A DNA stretch of 64,000 nucleotides from Caballeronia terrestris (GCF_001544515.1 NZ_FCOL02000024.1:24422-88421), one strand, 5' to 3'. Shown: positions 9,084 through 18,944, counted from the stretch's first letter. Translations and numbers: made by a program. The notes: generated from the letters alone by a model not told the origin.

Positions 9084-9968
9084 TCAGCCGGGCAGGTCGC
9101 CGGCCTGGATGAGAAAGACGTTGTCGTCGCCGGCGGAGGTCGAGAGCCACACGAGGTCGAGCCCGCCCAGCGACGCTTCCACGTTTTCCCGCTCGTTGCC
9201 GATCTCGACCACGAGCACGCCGTCTTCGGTCAGCCACTTGCTTGCCTCGGCGACGATCCGCCGCACCACGTCCATACCGTCCGCGCCGCCCGCAAGCGCC
9301 AGTTCCGGCTCGTGACGGTACTCGGCGGGCAGGTTGCTCATCGCGATGGCGTTCACGTACGGCGGATTGGTAATGATCACCTCATAGCGCACGCCCGGCA
9401 GCGGCGCGAAGAGATCGCCTTCGTAGAGCGCGATGCGGTCGTCGAGGCCATAGTCGTCCACGTTGCGATGCGCGACTTCGAGCGCAGCGGGCGAAATGTC
9501 GACCGCGTCGATGTCGGCGTTTTCGAACGCTTGCGCGGCGAGGATCGCGAGACACCCGGAGCCGGTGCAGAGTTCCAGCACGCGCGCGACCTGATCGGGA
9601 TCGGCGACGTACGGTTGCAAGCCGTCCTGGAGCAATTCGCCGATAAAAGAGCGCGGCACGATCACGCGTTCGTCGACGTAGAAGCGATGCCCGTGCATCC
9701 ACGCCTCGTGCGTGATATACGCCGCCGGCACGCGATCCTTCGCGCGGCGCTCGATCACTTTCATGACGGCGTCGATCTCGGTGTCGAGCAGGCGCGCGTC
9801 GAGGAACGGTTCGAGCGTGTCGAGCGGCAGGTGCAACGTGTGAAGAATCAGGTACGCGGCTTCGTCGTACGCATTCGACGAGCCGTGGCCGAACGACAAT
9901 CCGGCTTCGGTGAACCGGGACACGCCGAAGCGCAGCAGGTCACGCACGGTGGTGAAGGGCAGCGCCAT
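9084..9968 (-). CDS. prmB: Ribosomal protein L3 N5-glutamine methyltransferase
   Basis: A 294-residue S-adenosylmethionine-dependent methyltransferase that methylates a glutamine of ribosomal protein L3. Seen: the SAM-binding VLELCTGSGCLAIL motif in the middle and the catalytic ITNPPYV motif, which positions the target amide. The N-terminal helical domain and the ELCTGSGC wording separate PrmB from PrmC (release-factor methylase). It follows dapE on the same strand with 19 bases between them, so it is probably the last gene of the dap operon. Confidence 0.9.
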   Translation of the reverse strand: MALPFTTVRDLLRFGVSRFTEAGLSFGHGSSNAYDEAAYLILHTLHLPLDTLEPFLDARLLDTEIDAVMKVIERRAKDRVPAAYITHEAWMHGHRFYVDERVIVPRSFIGELLQDGLQPYVADPDQVARVLELCTGSGCLAILAAQAFENADIDAVDISPAALEVAHRNVDDYGLDDRIALYEGDLFAPLPGVRYEVIITNPPYVNAIAMSNLPAEYRHEPELALAGGADGMDVVRRIVAEASKWLTEDGVLVVEIGNERENVEASLGGLDLVWLSTSAGDDNVFLIQAGDLPG

Positions 9969-9987
9969 CGTCAGGCTCCTTGTGTTT

Positions 9988-11127
9988 TTACGCGATCAGT
10001 TGTTCGAGCACGCGGCGATACACGTTCTTCAGCGGCTCGATGAATTTGACTTCGATATGTTCGTCGATCTTGTGGATGCTGCCGTTCGGCGGCCCGAACT
10101 CGACCACCTGATCGCAGATGCGCGCGATGAAGCGGCCGTCGGAGGTCCCACCCGTCGTAGACAGTTCGGTGCGCACGCCGGTTTCATCGTGGATCGCTTT
10201 TTCGAGCGCGTTCGAGAGCGAGCCGCGCGGCGTGAGGAACGGCAGGCCGCTGACCGTCCAGGTGAGGTCGTAGTCGAGCGCGTGCTTGTCGAGGATCGCG
10301 TGGACGCGCGACTGCAGGCCTCCCACGGTGCTCGCTGTGGAAAAGCGGAAGTTGAACATCAGGTCCGCGTGGCCAGGGATCACGTTGGTCGCGCCCGTGC
10401 CGCTCGTCAGGTTCGACACTTGCCATGTCGTGGGCGGGAAGTATTCGTTGCCTTCGTCCCAGTGTTCGGCGACGAGCTCCGCGAGCGCGGGCGCGAGCAG
10501 GTGAATCGGATTCTTCGCGAGATGCGGATACGCGATGTGTCCCTGCACGCCCTTCACGACAAGTTTGCCCGACATCGAACCGCGACGGCCGTTCTTGACC
10601 ATGTCGCCGAGCGTGGCCGAAGAAGTCGGTTCGCCGACGATGCAGTAATCCATCCGCTCGCCGCGTGCCTTCAAGGCTTCGATCACTTTCACGGTGCCGT
10701 CGGTCGCGGGGCCTTCCTCGTCGCTCGTGATGAGGAACGCGAGCGAGCCGCGATGCTCCGGATGCGCCTTCACGAACTCCTCGCTCGACACGACGAACGC
10801 CGCGATCGACGTCTTCATGTCCGCCGCGCCGCGTCCGAAGAGCTTGCCGTCGCGATGAGTCGGCGTGAAAGGTGGCGAGGTCCACTGTTCGAGCGGGCCG
10901 GTCGGAACGACGTCGGTGTGGCCGGCGAACGCGAGGAGCTTGCCTTGCGTGCCGTCGATGCCGCGCTTCACGGCCCACAGGTTCGTGACGCCGCCGGATT
11001 CGATGGTCTCGCAGTCGAAGCCGATCGCGGCGAGCCGCTCGGTCAGAAGCCGCTGACAGTGCTGGTCATCGGGCGTGACGGAGGCGCGCGCGATCAGGTC
11101 TTCGGTGAGGAGGAGGGTGCCGGACAT
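9988..11127 (-). CDS. dapE: Succinyl-diaminopimelate desuccinylase
   Basis: A 379-residue dinuclear zinc hydrolase that removes succinate from N-succinyl-LL-diaminopimelate in lysine and peptidoglycan synthesis. Seen: AFAGHTDVVPTG (zinc His and catalytic Asp), GRGAADMKTSIAAF (bridging Asp), ITSDEEGPATDG (catalytic Glu pair), CIVGEPTS (zinc Glu) and the C-terminal NGSIHKIDEHIEV (zinc His). The length is that of the proteobacterial enzyme. It belongs with dapC and dapD upstream but is separated from the ArsC-like gene by a hairpin and T-run (see the terminator entry), so its expression may depend on read-through or its own promoter. Confidence 0.94.
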   Translation of the reverse strand: MSGTLLLTEDLIARASVTPDDQHCQRLLTERLAAIGFDCETIESGGVTNLWAVKRGIDGTQGKLLAFAGHTDVVPTGPLEQWTSPPFTPTHRDGKLFGRGAADMKTSIAAFVVSSEEFVKAHPEHRGSLAFLITSDEEGPATDGTVKVIEALKARGERMDYCIVGEPTSSATLGDMVKNGRRGSMSGKLVVKGVQGHIAYPHLAKNPIHLLAPALAELVAEHWDEGNEYFPPTTWQVSNLTSGTGATNVIPGHADLMFNFRFSTASTVGGLQSRVHAILDKHALDYDLTWTVSGLPFLTPRGSLSNALEKAIHDETGVRTELSTTGGTSDGRFIARICDQVVEFGPPNGSIHKIDEHIEVKFIEPLKNVYRRVLEQLIA

Positions 11128-11143
11128 GGATGGACCACTTTCA

Positions 11144-11170
11144 ATAAAAAATGCCGGCGCGGCGGCCGGC
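11144..11170 (-). terminator. Rho-independent terminator or attenuator between the arsC-like gene and dapE
   Basis: On the minus strand a GCCGGC...GCCGGC hairpin (11165-11170 with 11153-11158) is followed by a T-rich run (11145-11150 on the plus strand is a run of A). A second, stronger 10-bp hairpin (11183-11192 with 11196-11205) overlaps the stop codon of the arsC-like gene. The position, only about 17 bases before the dapE start, suggests partial termination inside the dap operon. Confidence 0.6.
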
Positions 11171-11203
11171 TTTGCGTTAATCGACGCGACGCTCGGCGTC
11201 GCG

Positions 11204-11563
11204 TCAGGCGAACAGCGTTTCGTACTGCTCGGCCGAAAATCCGAGCGTCTTCACGCGGCCGTTCACGACGACGACCGGCCGCTTGATGATCGACGGCTTG
11301 TGGATCATCAGCGCGATTGCGCCGGCCGTCGTGCCGGCTTCGGCCTTGTACGTGTCGGACAGGCCGCGCCAGGTCGTGCCGCGGCGGTTGATCAATTCAT
11401 CCAGCGACACGTCCTTCAGCCAGTCCTGCAAGAGCGCCGTCGAGACTCCCGCCTTCTTGAAGTCGTGGAATTCGAACGGCACGCCGTGCTCTTCCAGCCA
11501 CACGCGTGCTTTTTTCACGGTGTCGCAGTTCGGAATGCCGTAGACGACGGTTTTCTTCGCCAC
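11204..11563 (-). CDS. Spx/ArsC-family reductase-like protein (YffB type)
   Basis: A 119-residue thioredoxin-fold protein of the ArsC/Spx/YffB family. Seen: the N-terminal YGIPNCDTVKKARVWLEE, with a single active-site cysteine at 14 and no second nearby cysteine, and the C-terminal PVVVVNGRVKTLGFS that carries the conserved cis-proline region. The family includes arsenate reductase, but YffB-type members next to dap genes are generally not arsenic-resistance enzymes; glutathione-dependent thiol chemistry has been suggested. Only one base separates it from dapD upstream, so they are co-transcribed. The physiological role is unknown. Confidence 0.85.
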   Translation of the reverse strand: MAKKTVVYGIPNCDTVKKARVWLEEHGVPFEFHDFKKAGVSTALLQDWLKDVSLDELINRRGTTWRGLSDTYKAEAGTTAGAIALMIHKPSIIKRPVVVVNGRVKTLGFSAEQYETLFA

Positions 11564-11564
11564 G

Positions 11565-12392
11565 TCAGTCGCCTCGCAGCAGCTCGTTCAGGCCGACCTT
11601 CGCGCGCGTCTTGGCATCGACCTTTTTCACGATCACGGCGCAGTAGAGGCTGTGCGAACCGTCCTTCGACGGCAGATTGCCCGCAACCACGACCGAACCC
11701 GCCGGAATGCGGCCATACGTGACCGAACCGGTCTCGCGATCGTAGATCTTGGTGCTCTGGCCGAGATAGACGCCCATCGAAATGACCGAGTTTTCCTCGA
11801 CGATCACGCCTTCCACGACTTCCGAGCGCGCGCCGATGAAGCAGTTGTCCTCGATGATGACGGGGTTCGCCTGCAGCGGCTCCAGCACGCCGCCAATGCC
11901 CACGCCGCCCGACAAGTGCACGTTCTTGCCGATCTGTGCGCACGAGCCGACGGTGGCCCACGTGTCGACCATCGAGCCTTCGTCGACGTAGGCGCCGATG
12001 TTCGTGTACGACGGCATCAGCACGACGTTCTTCGCGATGAACGAGCCGCGGCGCGCGATGGCCGGCGGCACGACGCGAAAACCGCCCGCCGCGAAGTCTT
12101 CGGCCGTGTAGTTGGCGAATTTCGAGGGCACTTTGTCATAGAACTGGCTGTAGCCGCCGGCCGGCATCGGCGCGTTGTCTTCGAGGCGGAACGACAGCAG
12201 CACGGCCTTCTTGAGCCACTGGTTGACGACCCAGTCGCCGTCTTTCTTCTCGGCGACGCGAAGCTGGCCTTTGTCCAATTGCTCGATGGCATGAGCGACG
12301 GCGTCGCGCACTTCCGCGGGCGCGGCTTTCGGCGACAGCTCGGCGCGGTTTTCCCAGGCGTTATCGATGATCTGCTGAAGTTGTTGCGACAT
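11565..12392 (-). CDS. dapD: Tetrahydrodipicolinate N-succinyltransferase
   Basis: A 275-residue left-handed beta-helix acyltransferase that succinylates tetrahydrodipicolinate, committing it to the succinylase branch of lysine/diaminopimelate synthesis. Seen: an N-terminal helical domain, then hexapeptide repeats around VVPPAIARRGSFIAKNVV, GAYVDEGSMVDTWATVGS and GVGIGGVLEPLQ, and the conserved IEDNCFIGARSEVVEG. The length equals that of E. coli DapD. It is 30 bases downstream of dapC and nearly touches the arsC-like gene. Confidence 0.95.
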   Translation of the reverse strand: MSQQLQQIIDNAWENRAELSPKAAPAEVRDAVAHAIEQLDKGQLRVAEKKDGDWVVNQWLKKAVLLSFRLEDNAPMPAGGYSQFYDKVPSKFANYTAEDFAAGGFRVVPPAIARRGSFIAKNVVLMPSYTNIGAYVDEGSMVDTWATVGSCAQIGKNVHLSGGVGIGGVLEPLQANPVIIEDNCFIGARSEVVEGVIVEENSVISMGVYLGQSTKIYDRETGSVTYGRIPAGSVVVAGNLPSKDGSHSLYCAVIVKKVDAKTRAKVGLNELLRGD

Positions 12393-12422
12393 GTCGGTGG
12401 TATCGGTAATGGAGGTGGAAGG

Positions 12423-13643
12423 TTACGGCTGCGCGAGCTGACGACAGAACTCGACGATGCGGCGGGCGCCCTCGACGCATTCGTCGACGTCGGCGACGAG
12501 CGCGACGCGCACGAACCCCTCGCCGGGATTCGTGCCGTGCGCGGTGCGCGCGAGAAAGGAGCCCGGCAGAACCGTCACATTATAGTCGGCGTAGAGACGC
12601 GCGGCGAACGCGGTGTCCGTGAGGCCCGTGCGCCCGACGTTCGCCCACAAATAGAACGCGGCGTCGGGCAGGCGCACGTCGAGGACTTCGGCGAGCATCG
12701 GCGTGACGGTCGTGAATTTCTGCAGATACTTCGCGCGGTTGTCGCGCACGTGCGTTTCATCCTGCCAGGCGGCGATGCTCGCTGTCTGGAACACGGTGGA
12801 GAGCGCCGCGCCGTGGTACGTCCGATAGAGCAGGAATTTCTTGAGAATCGACGCATCGCCCGCGACGAACCCCGAGCGCATGCCCGGCACGTTCGATCGC
12901 TTCGACAGGCTCGACAACATCACGAGCCGCTCGAAACCGCGTCCCAGCTTGTGCGCCGCTTCCAGGCCGCCGAGCGGAGGCGACGCTTCGTCGAAATAGA
13001 TTTCCGAGTAGCACTCGTCGGAGGCGATCACGAAGCCGTGCTTGTCCGACAGCGCGAAGAGTTCGCGCCAGTCGTCGAGCGTGAGGACCGCGCCCGTCGG
13101 GTTGCCCGGCGAGCAGACGTAGAGCAATTGCGTGCGCGCCCAGATGTCCTCGGGGACGGCCGAATAGTCGCAGGCGAAGTTGCGCGCCGGATCGCTGTTC
13201 ACGAAGTACGGCTCGGCGCCCGCGAGCAGCGCGGCGCCTTCGTAGATTTGGTAGAACGGGTTCGGACAGAGTACGATCGGCGGTTCGGCCGGATCGGTCG
13301 AACGGCTGTCGATCACTGTTTGCGCCAGCGCGAAAAGCGCCTCGCGCGAGCCGGAAACGGGCAGCACTTCGGTGGCGGCATCGACGGCCGGAAGGTGGTA
13401 GCGCGCCTTCACCCACGCCGCGATGGCTTGCCTGAGCGGCTCGCTTCCGAGCGTCGCCGGATACGACGACAAGCCGCCGAGCGCGTTCACGACGGCATCG
13501 CGCACGAGCAGGGGCGTCGGATGCTTCGGCTCGCCGATGCCGAAGCTGATGGGCTTGAAACCGGCGCGCGGCTCGATGCCCTGGAAGAGCGCCCGCAGCT
13601 TTTCGAACGGATACGGCTGAAGTTTCTGCAGAAGTGGATTCAC
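12423..13643 (-). CDS. dapC: Succinyldiaminopimelate transaminase
   Basis: A 406-residue class I/II aminotransferase using pyridoxal phosphate to make N-succinyl-diaminopimelate. Seen: CSPGNPTGAVL, the ASDECYSEIY motif with the cofactor-contacting aspartate, and the Schiff-base lysine Lys248 in SLSKRSNVPGMRSGF; the SKRSNxPG wording is diagnostic of DapC. It is the first gene of the dapC-dapD-arsC-dapE(-prmB) run. The region upstream is a 549-base divergent spacer in which I could not settle on a promoter. Confidence 0.93.
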   Translation of the reverse strand: MNPLLQKLQPYPFEKLRALFQGIEPRAGFKPISFGIGEPKHPTPLLVRDAVVNALGGLSSYPATLGSEPLRQAIAAWVKARYHLPAVDAATEVLPVSGSREALFALAQTVIDSRSTDPAEPPIVLCPNPFYQIYEGAALLAGAEPYFVNSDPARNFACDYSAVPEDIWARTQLLYVCSPGNPTGAVLTLDDWRELFALSDKHGFVIASDECYSEIYFDEASPPLGGLEAAHKLGRGFERLVMLSSLSKRSNVPGMRSGFVAGDASILKKFLLYRTYHGAALSTVFQTASIAAWQDETHVRDNRAKYLQKFTTVTPMLAEVLDVRLPDAAFYLWANVGRTGLTDTAFAARLYADYNVTVLPGSFLARTAHGTNPGEGFVRVALVADVDECVEGARRIVEFCRQLAQP

Positions 13644-14192
13644 GGCGACGGCGGCAAATGAGGGACTTGGAACGGCTCGCCTGGCGACTGACCGAGACCG
13701 CTCGCGCTACGTGTGCGGCGCCTGGAAACGGCAGTCGGCGGCGGCGGACCGCGGCTCGGGACATCGGGAAACGCTGTCGCGCGTGGGCGCGACGAAGCAT
13801 CCGATTATACAGTGACGGATTACGACATTCCGCCGGGAAGACGCGGCACAGAAGGGTCTGCCGGGCGCGGCGACAGATGGACAACGCGCGCGAAAGCGCA
13901 TGGCACGAAAGACGGAGCAGTGAATGCAGGCAAGTGAAGCAAGAAGCATTGCGCCGGGGGCGGCGCAGAGGCTCGGTGAAATGGAGACGGTTTCGATGCA
14001 CGGGACGGATCGGCGCGGCTGGAGCGTGGCATCGCGTGGCGCGGTCGACTGCGGGTGGCACTTTGAGCGGCGCCTTGCAGGCCTTGACGTTTCAGGCGAA
14101 CGCCACCCGCTTATGCTGCAGCGCCGCGCTGGTTCAGCCGTCCTGCCGCCAGCAACCCAGCGCTTCCGCCAAACACGCGGAGGCGCATCGCA
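13644..14192. other. 549-base divergent intergenic region between dapC and the EamA gene
   Basis: No convincing gene. Short open frames exist (for example 13713-13937 and 13924-14196) but have no ribosome site, no recognisable motif and the composition expected of chance frames in GC-rich DNA. The only AT-richer spot is near 13800-13825 (GATTATACAGTGA), which might hold a -10 element for either gene. It must contain the start signals for dapC and for the transporter. I saw no RNA gene or repeat. Confidence 0.5.
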
Positions 14193-15191
14193 ATGAACCA
14201 GCGCCTTAAAAATACCCTGCCGACCCTCGCGATCATGCTCGGCGCGTCGGTGTGGGGCGTCATCTGGTATCCGATGCGCATGCTCGCCGCGCTCGGCCTC
14301 TCCGGCACGGCAGCCAGCGCGACGACGAGCGCCGCCGCGTGCCTCTTCGTCCTCGCGCTGCGCCGCCACGCGATCCGCACGGTCTCGTGGCACTGGCTGC
14401 TCGCTGCGCTCGCGCTGGCGGCGGGCGTGACGAACATCGGTTTCGTGTGGGGCGCGATCCACGGGCAAGTGATGCGCGTGCTCCTGCTCTTCTACCTGAC
14501 CCCCGCGTGGACCGCCGTTTTCGCGCATTTCATCCTGCACGAGCGGCTCACGCGCTCGGGTGTCGCGCTCGCGGGCCTGTCGCTCGCGGGCGCGATGACG
14601 ATGCTCTGGTCGCCCGAACTCGGCATGCCGCTGCCCGCGAACCTCGCCGAATGGGCGGGTTTGATGGCCGGCATGGGCTTCGCGATGAGCAACGTGCTGA
14701 TCGTCAAGATCTGTCGCGTGCTGCCCGACATGAAGGCCGAAATGCGCACCGCGACGATCTTCGGCGGCGCGGCAATCGTCGCGGCGTTCGCGACCCTCTT
14801 CGAAGCGATGCCCACGCCGCCCGCGGCCTCGCAGATGGGTACGGTCGTGTTCATCGTGATCGGGTTGGGCGTCGTGCTCGCGTCGAACAACATGCTCGTG
14901 CAGGTCGGCCTGGCGAAGGTGCCGGCCAATCGCGCGTCGATCATCATGCTGTTCGAGCTCGTCGTGACGGCGCTCTCGGCGTGGGCCTTCGCAGGCGAAG
15001 TGCCGGGGCCGCGCGAGTGGGCGGGCGGTGCGTGCATCGTCGTGGCGTGCGTGCTGTCGAGCTGGGTGCATCGCGATCGCGCGCCGGTCGGACCGCTCGA
15101 AGCATTGCAGCCGATCGACCCCGCCGACCCGCCAAAAGAGCCCTCCGGCGACGCCTCAGCCAAAAAGAAATCGCAACGCGCGATGGTATGA
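14193..15191 (+). CDS. EamA-family (DMT superfamily) inner-membrane transporter
   Basis: A 332-residue membrane protein with about ten hydrophobic segments arranged as two EamA repeats. Seen: the first repeat begins LAIMLGASVWGVIWYPMRML; the second carries NNMLVQVGLAKVPANRASI and FELVVTALSAWAFAGE, where the conserved FE...A pattern of the family lies. A polar Lys-rich tail ends the protein. EamA proteins export or import small metabolites such as amino acids and their analogues; the substrate here cannot be told. It is 231 bases upstream of smc, so joint transcription is uncertain. Confidence 0.87.
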   Translation: MNQRLKNTLPTLAIMLGASVWGVIWYPMRMLAALGLSGTAASATTSAAACLFVLALRRHAIRTVSWHWLLAALALAAGVTNIGFVWGAIHGQVMRVLLLFYLTPAWTAVFAHFILHERLTRSGVALAGLSLAGAMTMLWSPELGMPLPANLAEWAGLMAGMGFAMSNVLIVKICRVLPDMKAEMRTATIFGGAAIVAAFATLFEAMPTPPAASQMGTVVFIVIGLGVVLASNNMLVQVGLAKVPANRASIIMLFELVVTALSAWAFAGEVPGPREWAGGACIVVACVLSSWVHRDRAPVGPLEALQPIDPADPPKEPSGDASAKKKSQRAMV

Positions 15192-15422
15192 TTGTGACCG
15201 CTCGCCGGGCCGTGCCGACCAGTCAATCGGACAAATCCGCAAAGCGGTCCTAAGTCGTTGATTGCGCGCCGATTGCATATCGAGCGCAGCGCAAGCCCGA
15301 GCGATTCGACCGGCGACACGGCCAGCCGCGCATGCATCGAGACATCGAAACCGCGCGCGCCAGTCCCGCCGGCCCCGTATCAGAGATACGCCCAAGCATT
15401 CTTTTCCAACAGCGATATCGCC

Positions 15423-18400
15423 GTGCGTCTGACCTCGATAAAACTCGCTGGCTTCAAGTCATTCGTCGATCCCACGCATTTCCAGGTCCCCGGCCAGTTG
15501 GTCGGCGTCGTGGGGCCCAATGGCTGTGGCAAGTCCAACATCATCGATGCCGTGCGCTGGGTGCTCGGCGAATCGCGCGCCTCCGAATTGCGCGGCGAAT
15601 CGATGCAGGACGTGATCTTCAACGGCTCGACGGCGCGCAAGCCCGGCAGCCGCGCCAGCGTCGAACTGATCTTCGACAACGCCGACGGCCGCGCCGCCGG
15701 CCAGTGGAGCACCTACGGCGAAATCGCCGTGAAACGCGTGCTCACGCGCGACGGCACCTCCAGCTACTACATCAACAACCTGCCGGCCCGGCGCCGTGAC
15801 ATCCAGGACATCTTCCTCGGCACGGGTCTCGGCCCGCGCGCCTACGCGATCATCGGGCAGGGCATGATCGCGCGGATCATCGAGGCGAAGCCGGAAGAGT
15901 TGCGCGTGTTCCTCGAAGAAGCGGCGGGGGTGTCGAAGTACAAGGAACGGCGTCGCGAAACCGAGAACCGTCTGCATGACACGCGGGAAAATCTGACGCG
16001 CGTCGAGGATATCGTTCGCGAATTGAGCGCGAATCTCGAAAAGCTCGAAGCGCAGGCGGTCGTCGCGACGAAGTACAAGCAGTTGCAGGCAGAAGGCGAG
16101 GAAAAGCAGCGGCTGCTGTGGCTCCTGCGCAAGAACGAGGCGGGTAACGAGTCAGAGCGTCAGCAGCGCGCGATCCGCGAGGCGCAGGTCGATCTCGAAC
16201 GGCAGACGGCGCATCTGCGCGGAGTCGAAGCGCAACTGGAAACGCTGCGCGTCGCGCACTACAGCGCGAGCGACGCGATGCAGGGCGCGCAGGGCGCACT
16301 CTACGAAGCGAATTCCGAAGTGAGCCGTCTGGAGGCGGAGATCCGCTTCATCGTCGAATCGCGCAATCGCGTGCAGGCGCAGATCGCCGCGCTCACCGCG
16401 CAGCGCGAGCAATGGCAGATGCAGGCGGAGCGGGCGCGCGGCGAGATCGACGACGCAGAGGAAGCTCTGGCGATCGGCGAGGAAAAGGCGGCGGTCGCGC
16501 AGGAAACGGCGGCGGCGAAGCATGATGAGTTGCCGGCGCTCGAAGCGCGTTTTCGCGACGCGCAGACGAAGCTCAACGACGAACGCGCCGGCATCGCTCA
16601 GACGGAGCAGGCGCTCAAGCTCGAGGCGGCGCACCAGCGCAACGCCGATCAGCAGTTGCAGCAATTGCAGCAGCGCCACGAGCGGCTGAAGAGCGAAGCG
16701 GGCGGGCTCGACGCGCCTGACGAAGCCCAGCTCGAAGAGTTGCGCATGCAGCTCGCGGAACACGAAGAGATTCTCGCCGACGCCCAAACGCGTCTCGCCG
16801 ATGCGCAGTCCACGTTGCCGCGTCTCGATGGCGAGCGCCGCTCGGCGCAGGAGCGCGTGCAATCGGAAAGCGCACTGATTCATCAACTGGAAGCGCGGCT
16901 CGCGGCATTGAAGCAGCTTCAGGAAAACGTCCAGACCGAAGGCAAGATCCAGCCGTGGCTCGACAAGCACGAACTCGGTGGATTGCCGCGTCTCTGGAAG
17001 AAGCTGCATATCGAGGCGGGCTGGGAAACGGCGCTCGAAGCCGCGTTGCGCGAGCGGATCGCGGCGCTGGAAGTGTCGAATCTCGACTGGGTCAAGGCCT
17101 TCGCCACGGATGCACCGCCCGCCAAGCTCGCGTTCTATGCGCCGCCGCCGGCCGGTCGTCCGCTGCTCGAAACGCCTGCGGGCTTGCGCTCGCTGCTGTC
17201 GCTGGTTCGCATCGACGATCCGGGCATTCGCGCCGTCCTGAACGACTGGCTCGGCACGACCTTTGTCGCGGACGATATCGCTCAGGCGCTCGCGTCGCGC
17301 ATGCAACTGCCGGAGGGCGGCGCGTTCGTCGTGAAGGCGGGGCACATGGTGACGCGCGTCGGCGTGCAGCTCTATGCCGCCGATTCCGAGCAGGCCGGCA
17401 TGCTCGCGCGCCAGCAGGAAATCGAGAACCTGACGCTTCAGGTGCGCGCACAGGTGCTTTTGGCCGACGAAGCCAAGGCCGCCGCCGTGCGCGCCGAGGC
17501 GGCCCACACGGCGGCATCGCACGCATTGGCGGACGCGCGCTCCGCCGCCGAGCGCGCCACGCAGCGCGTCCACGCCTTGCAGCTCGACGTGCTGAAGCTC
17601 ACCCAGGCGCACGAGCGCTACACGCAGCGCAGCACGCAGATCCGCGAGGAACTGGAGGAAATCACCGCGCAGATCGACGAACAGCGCGCGCTGCGGGCGG
17701 AATCGGAAGCGAACTTCGAGCGTCACGACGCCGAACTCGCCGAATTGCAGGCGCGTTTCGAAGACAACCAGCTCGCCTTCGAAGCCCTCGACGAAACGCT
17801 TACGAACGCCCGCCAGGAAGCGCGCGATCTCGAACGCGCGGCCTCCGACGCTAGCTTCGCGGTGCGCGGGCTCGCGGCGAAGATCGACGAGTTCAAACGC
17901 AATATCGAGACGGCGCACGACCAGAGCGAACGCGTCGCGGGGGCACTGGAAGACGCGCGCGCCGAGCTCGAAACGATCAACGAGCAGACCGCGCACACCG
18001 GCCTGCAGGACGCGCTCGAAGTCCGCGCGGCGAAGGAAGCGTCGCTGCACGCGGCGCGCATCGAACTCGACGATCTCACCGCGCGCCTGCGTCAGTCCGA
18101 CGAAGCGCGCCTGACCGCCGAGCGTTCGCTGCAGCCGCTGCGCGAGCGCATCGGCGAGTTGCAGTTGAAAGAGCAGGCGGCGCGCATCAGCGGCGAGCAG
18201 TTCGTCGAGCAGTTGCAGGCGGCGGGCGTCGATGAGGCCGAGTTGCAGGCGAAGCTCACGCCGGACATGAAGCCGTCGTACCTGCAGGGCGAAGTCACGC
18301 GCCTGAGCAACGCGATCACGGCGCTCGGGCCCGTCAACATGGCGGCGCTCGAAGAACTCGCGTCGGCGAGCGAGCGCAAGGACTTCCTCGACGCGCAATC

Positions 18401-18944
18401 GGCCGACCTGAATCATGCAATCAATACGCTGGAAGACGCGATCCACAAGATCGATCAGGAAACGCGCGCGCTCCTGCAAGGCACGTTCGACGAGGTGAAT
18501 CACCACTTCGGCGAGCTGTTCCCCCGGCTTTTCGGCGGCGGGCAGGCGAAACTCATCATGACCGGCGACGAGATCCTCGACGCTGGCGTGCAGGTGATGG
18601 CGCAGCCGCCCGGCAAGAAGAATTCGACGATTCACCTGCTCTCGGGCGGCGAAAAGGCGCTGACGGCCACCGCGCTCGTCTTCGCGATGTTCCAGTTGAA
18701 TCCGGCGCCGTTCTGTCTGCTGGACGAAGTGGACGCGCCGCTCGACGACGCCAACACCGAGCGTTTCGCGAATCTCGTGCGCGCCATGTCCGCCAAGACG
18801 CAGTTCCTGTTCATCTCGCACAACAAGATCGCGATGGAAATGGCGCAGCAACTGATCGGCGTGACGATGCAGGAGCAGGGGGTATCGCGGATCGTTGCCG
18901 TTGACATGGAATCGGCGGCCGGATTCGCACAGAATGCTGGCTGA
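15423..18944 (+). CDS. smc: Chromosome segregation protein SMC
   Basis: A 1173-residue condensin ATPase that organises the nucleoid with ScpA and ScpB (not in this window). Seen: N-terminal Walker A GPNGCGKSNIIDAVRWVLGE at 31-50, two long coiled coils, a hinge in the middle (about residues 500-660), the C-terminal signature LLSGGEKALTATALVFAMF and Walker B FCLLDEVDAPLDDAN. I choose GTG at 15423 because the family begins with (M/V)RLTSIKLAGFKSFVDPT; the open frame extends 165 bases further upstream with no family similarity. The next gene is zipA, 143 bases on. Confidence 0.95.
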   Translation: MRLTSIKLAGFKSFVDPTHFQVPGQLVGVVGPNGCGKSNIIDAVRWVLGESRASELRGESMQDVIFNGSTARKPGSRASVELIFDNADGRAAGQWSTYGEIAVKRVLTRDGTSSYYINNLPARRRDIQDIFLGTGLGPRAYAIIGQGMIARIIEAKPEELRVFLEEAAGVSKYKERRRETENRLHDTRENLTRVEDIVRELSANLEKLEAQAVVATKYKQLQAEGEEKQRLLWLLRKNEAGNESERQQRAIREAQVDLERQTAHLRGVEAQLETLRVAHYSASDAMQGAQGALYEANSEVSRLEAEIRFIVESRNRVQAQIAALTAQREQWQMQAERARGEIDDAEEALAIGEEKAAVAQETAAAKHDELPALEARFRDAQTKLNDERAGIAQTEQALKLEAAHQRNADQQLQQLQQRHERLKSEAGGLDAPDEAQLEELRMQLAEHEEILADAQTRLADAQSTLPRLDGERRSAQERVQSESALIHQLEARLAALKQLQENVQTEGKIQPWLDKHELGGLPRLWKKLHIEAGWETALEAALRERIAALEVSNLDWVKAFATDAPPAKLAFYAPPPAGRPLLETPAGLRSLLSLVRIDDPGIRAVLNDWLGTTFVADDIAQALASRMQLPEGGAFVVKAGHMVTRVGVQLYAADSEQAGMLARQQEIENLTLQVRAQVLLADEAKAAAVRAEAAHTAASHALADARSAAERATQRVHALQLDVLKLTQAHERYTQRSTQIREELEEITAQIDEQRALRAESEANFERHDAELAELQARFEDNQLAFEALDETLTNARQEARDLERAASDASFAVRGLAAKIDEFKRNIETAHDQSERVAGALEDARAELETINEQTAHTGLQDALEVRAAKEASLHAARIELDDLTARLRQSDEARLTAERSLQPLRERIGELQLKEQAARISGEQFVEQLQAAGVDEAELQAKLTPDMKPSYLQGEVTRLSNAITALGPVNMAALEELASASERKDFLDAQSADLNHAINTLEDAIHKIDQETRALLQGTFDEVNHHFGELFPRLFGGGQAKLIMTGDEILDAGVQVMAQPPGKKNSTIHLLSGGEKALTATALVFAMFQLNPAPFCLLDEVDAPLDDANTERFANLVRAMSAKTQFLFISHNKIAMEMAQQLIGVTMQEQGVSRIVAVDMESAAGFAQNAG

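Noticed and set aside
11204..11563. Arsenate reductase of an arsenic-resistance operon
   Set aside because: It has a single active-site cysteine, the YffB-like sequence and a dap-operon context with no ars genes nearby.
13924..14196. Possible small gene before the EamA gene
   Set aside because: No ribosome site, no motif, and it overlaps the next gene's start; composition fits a random frame.
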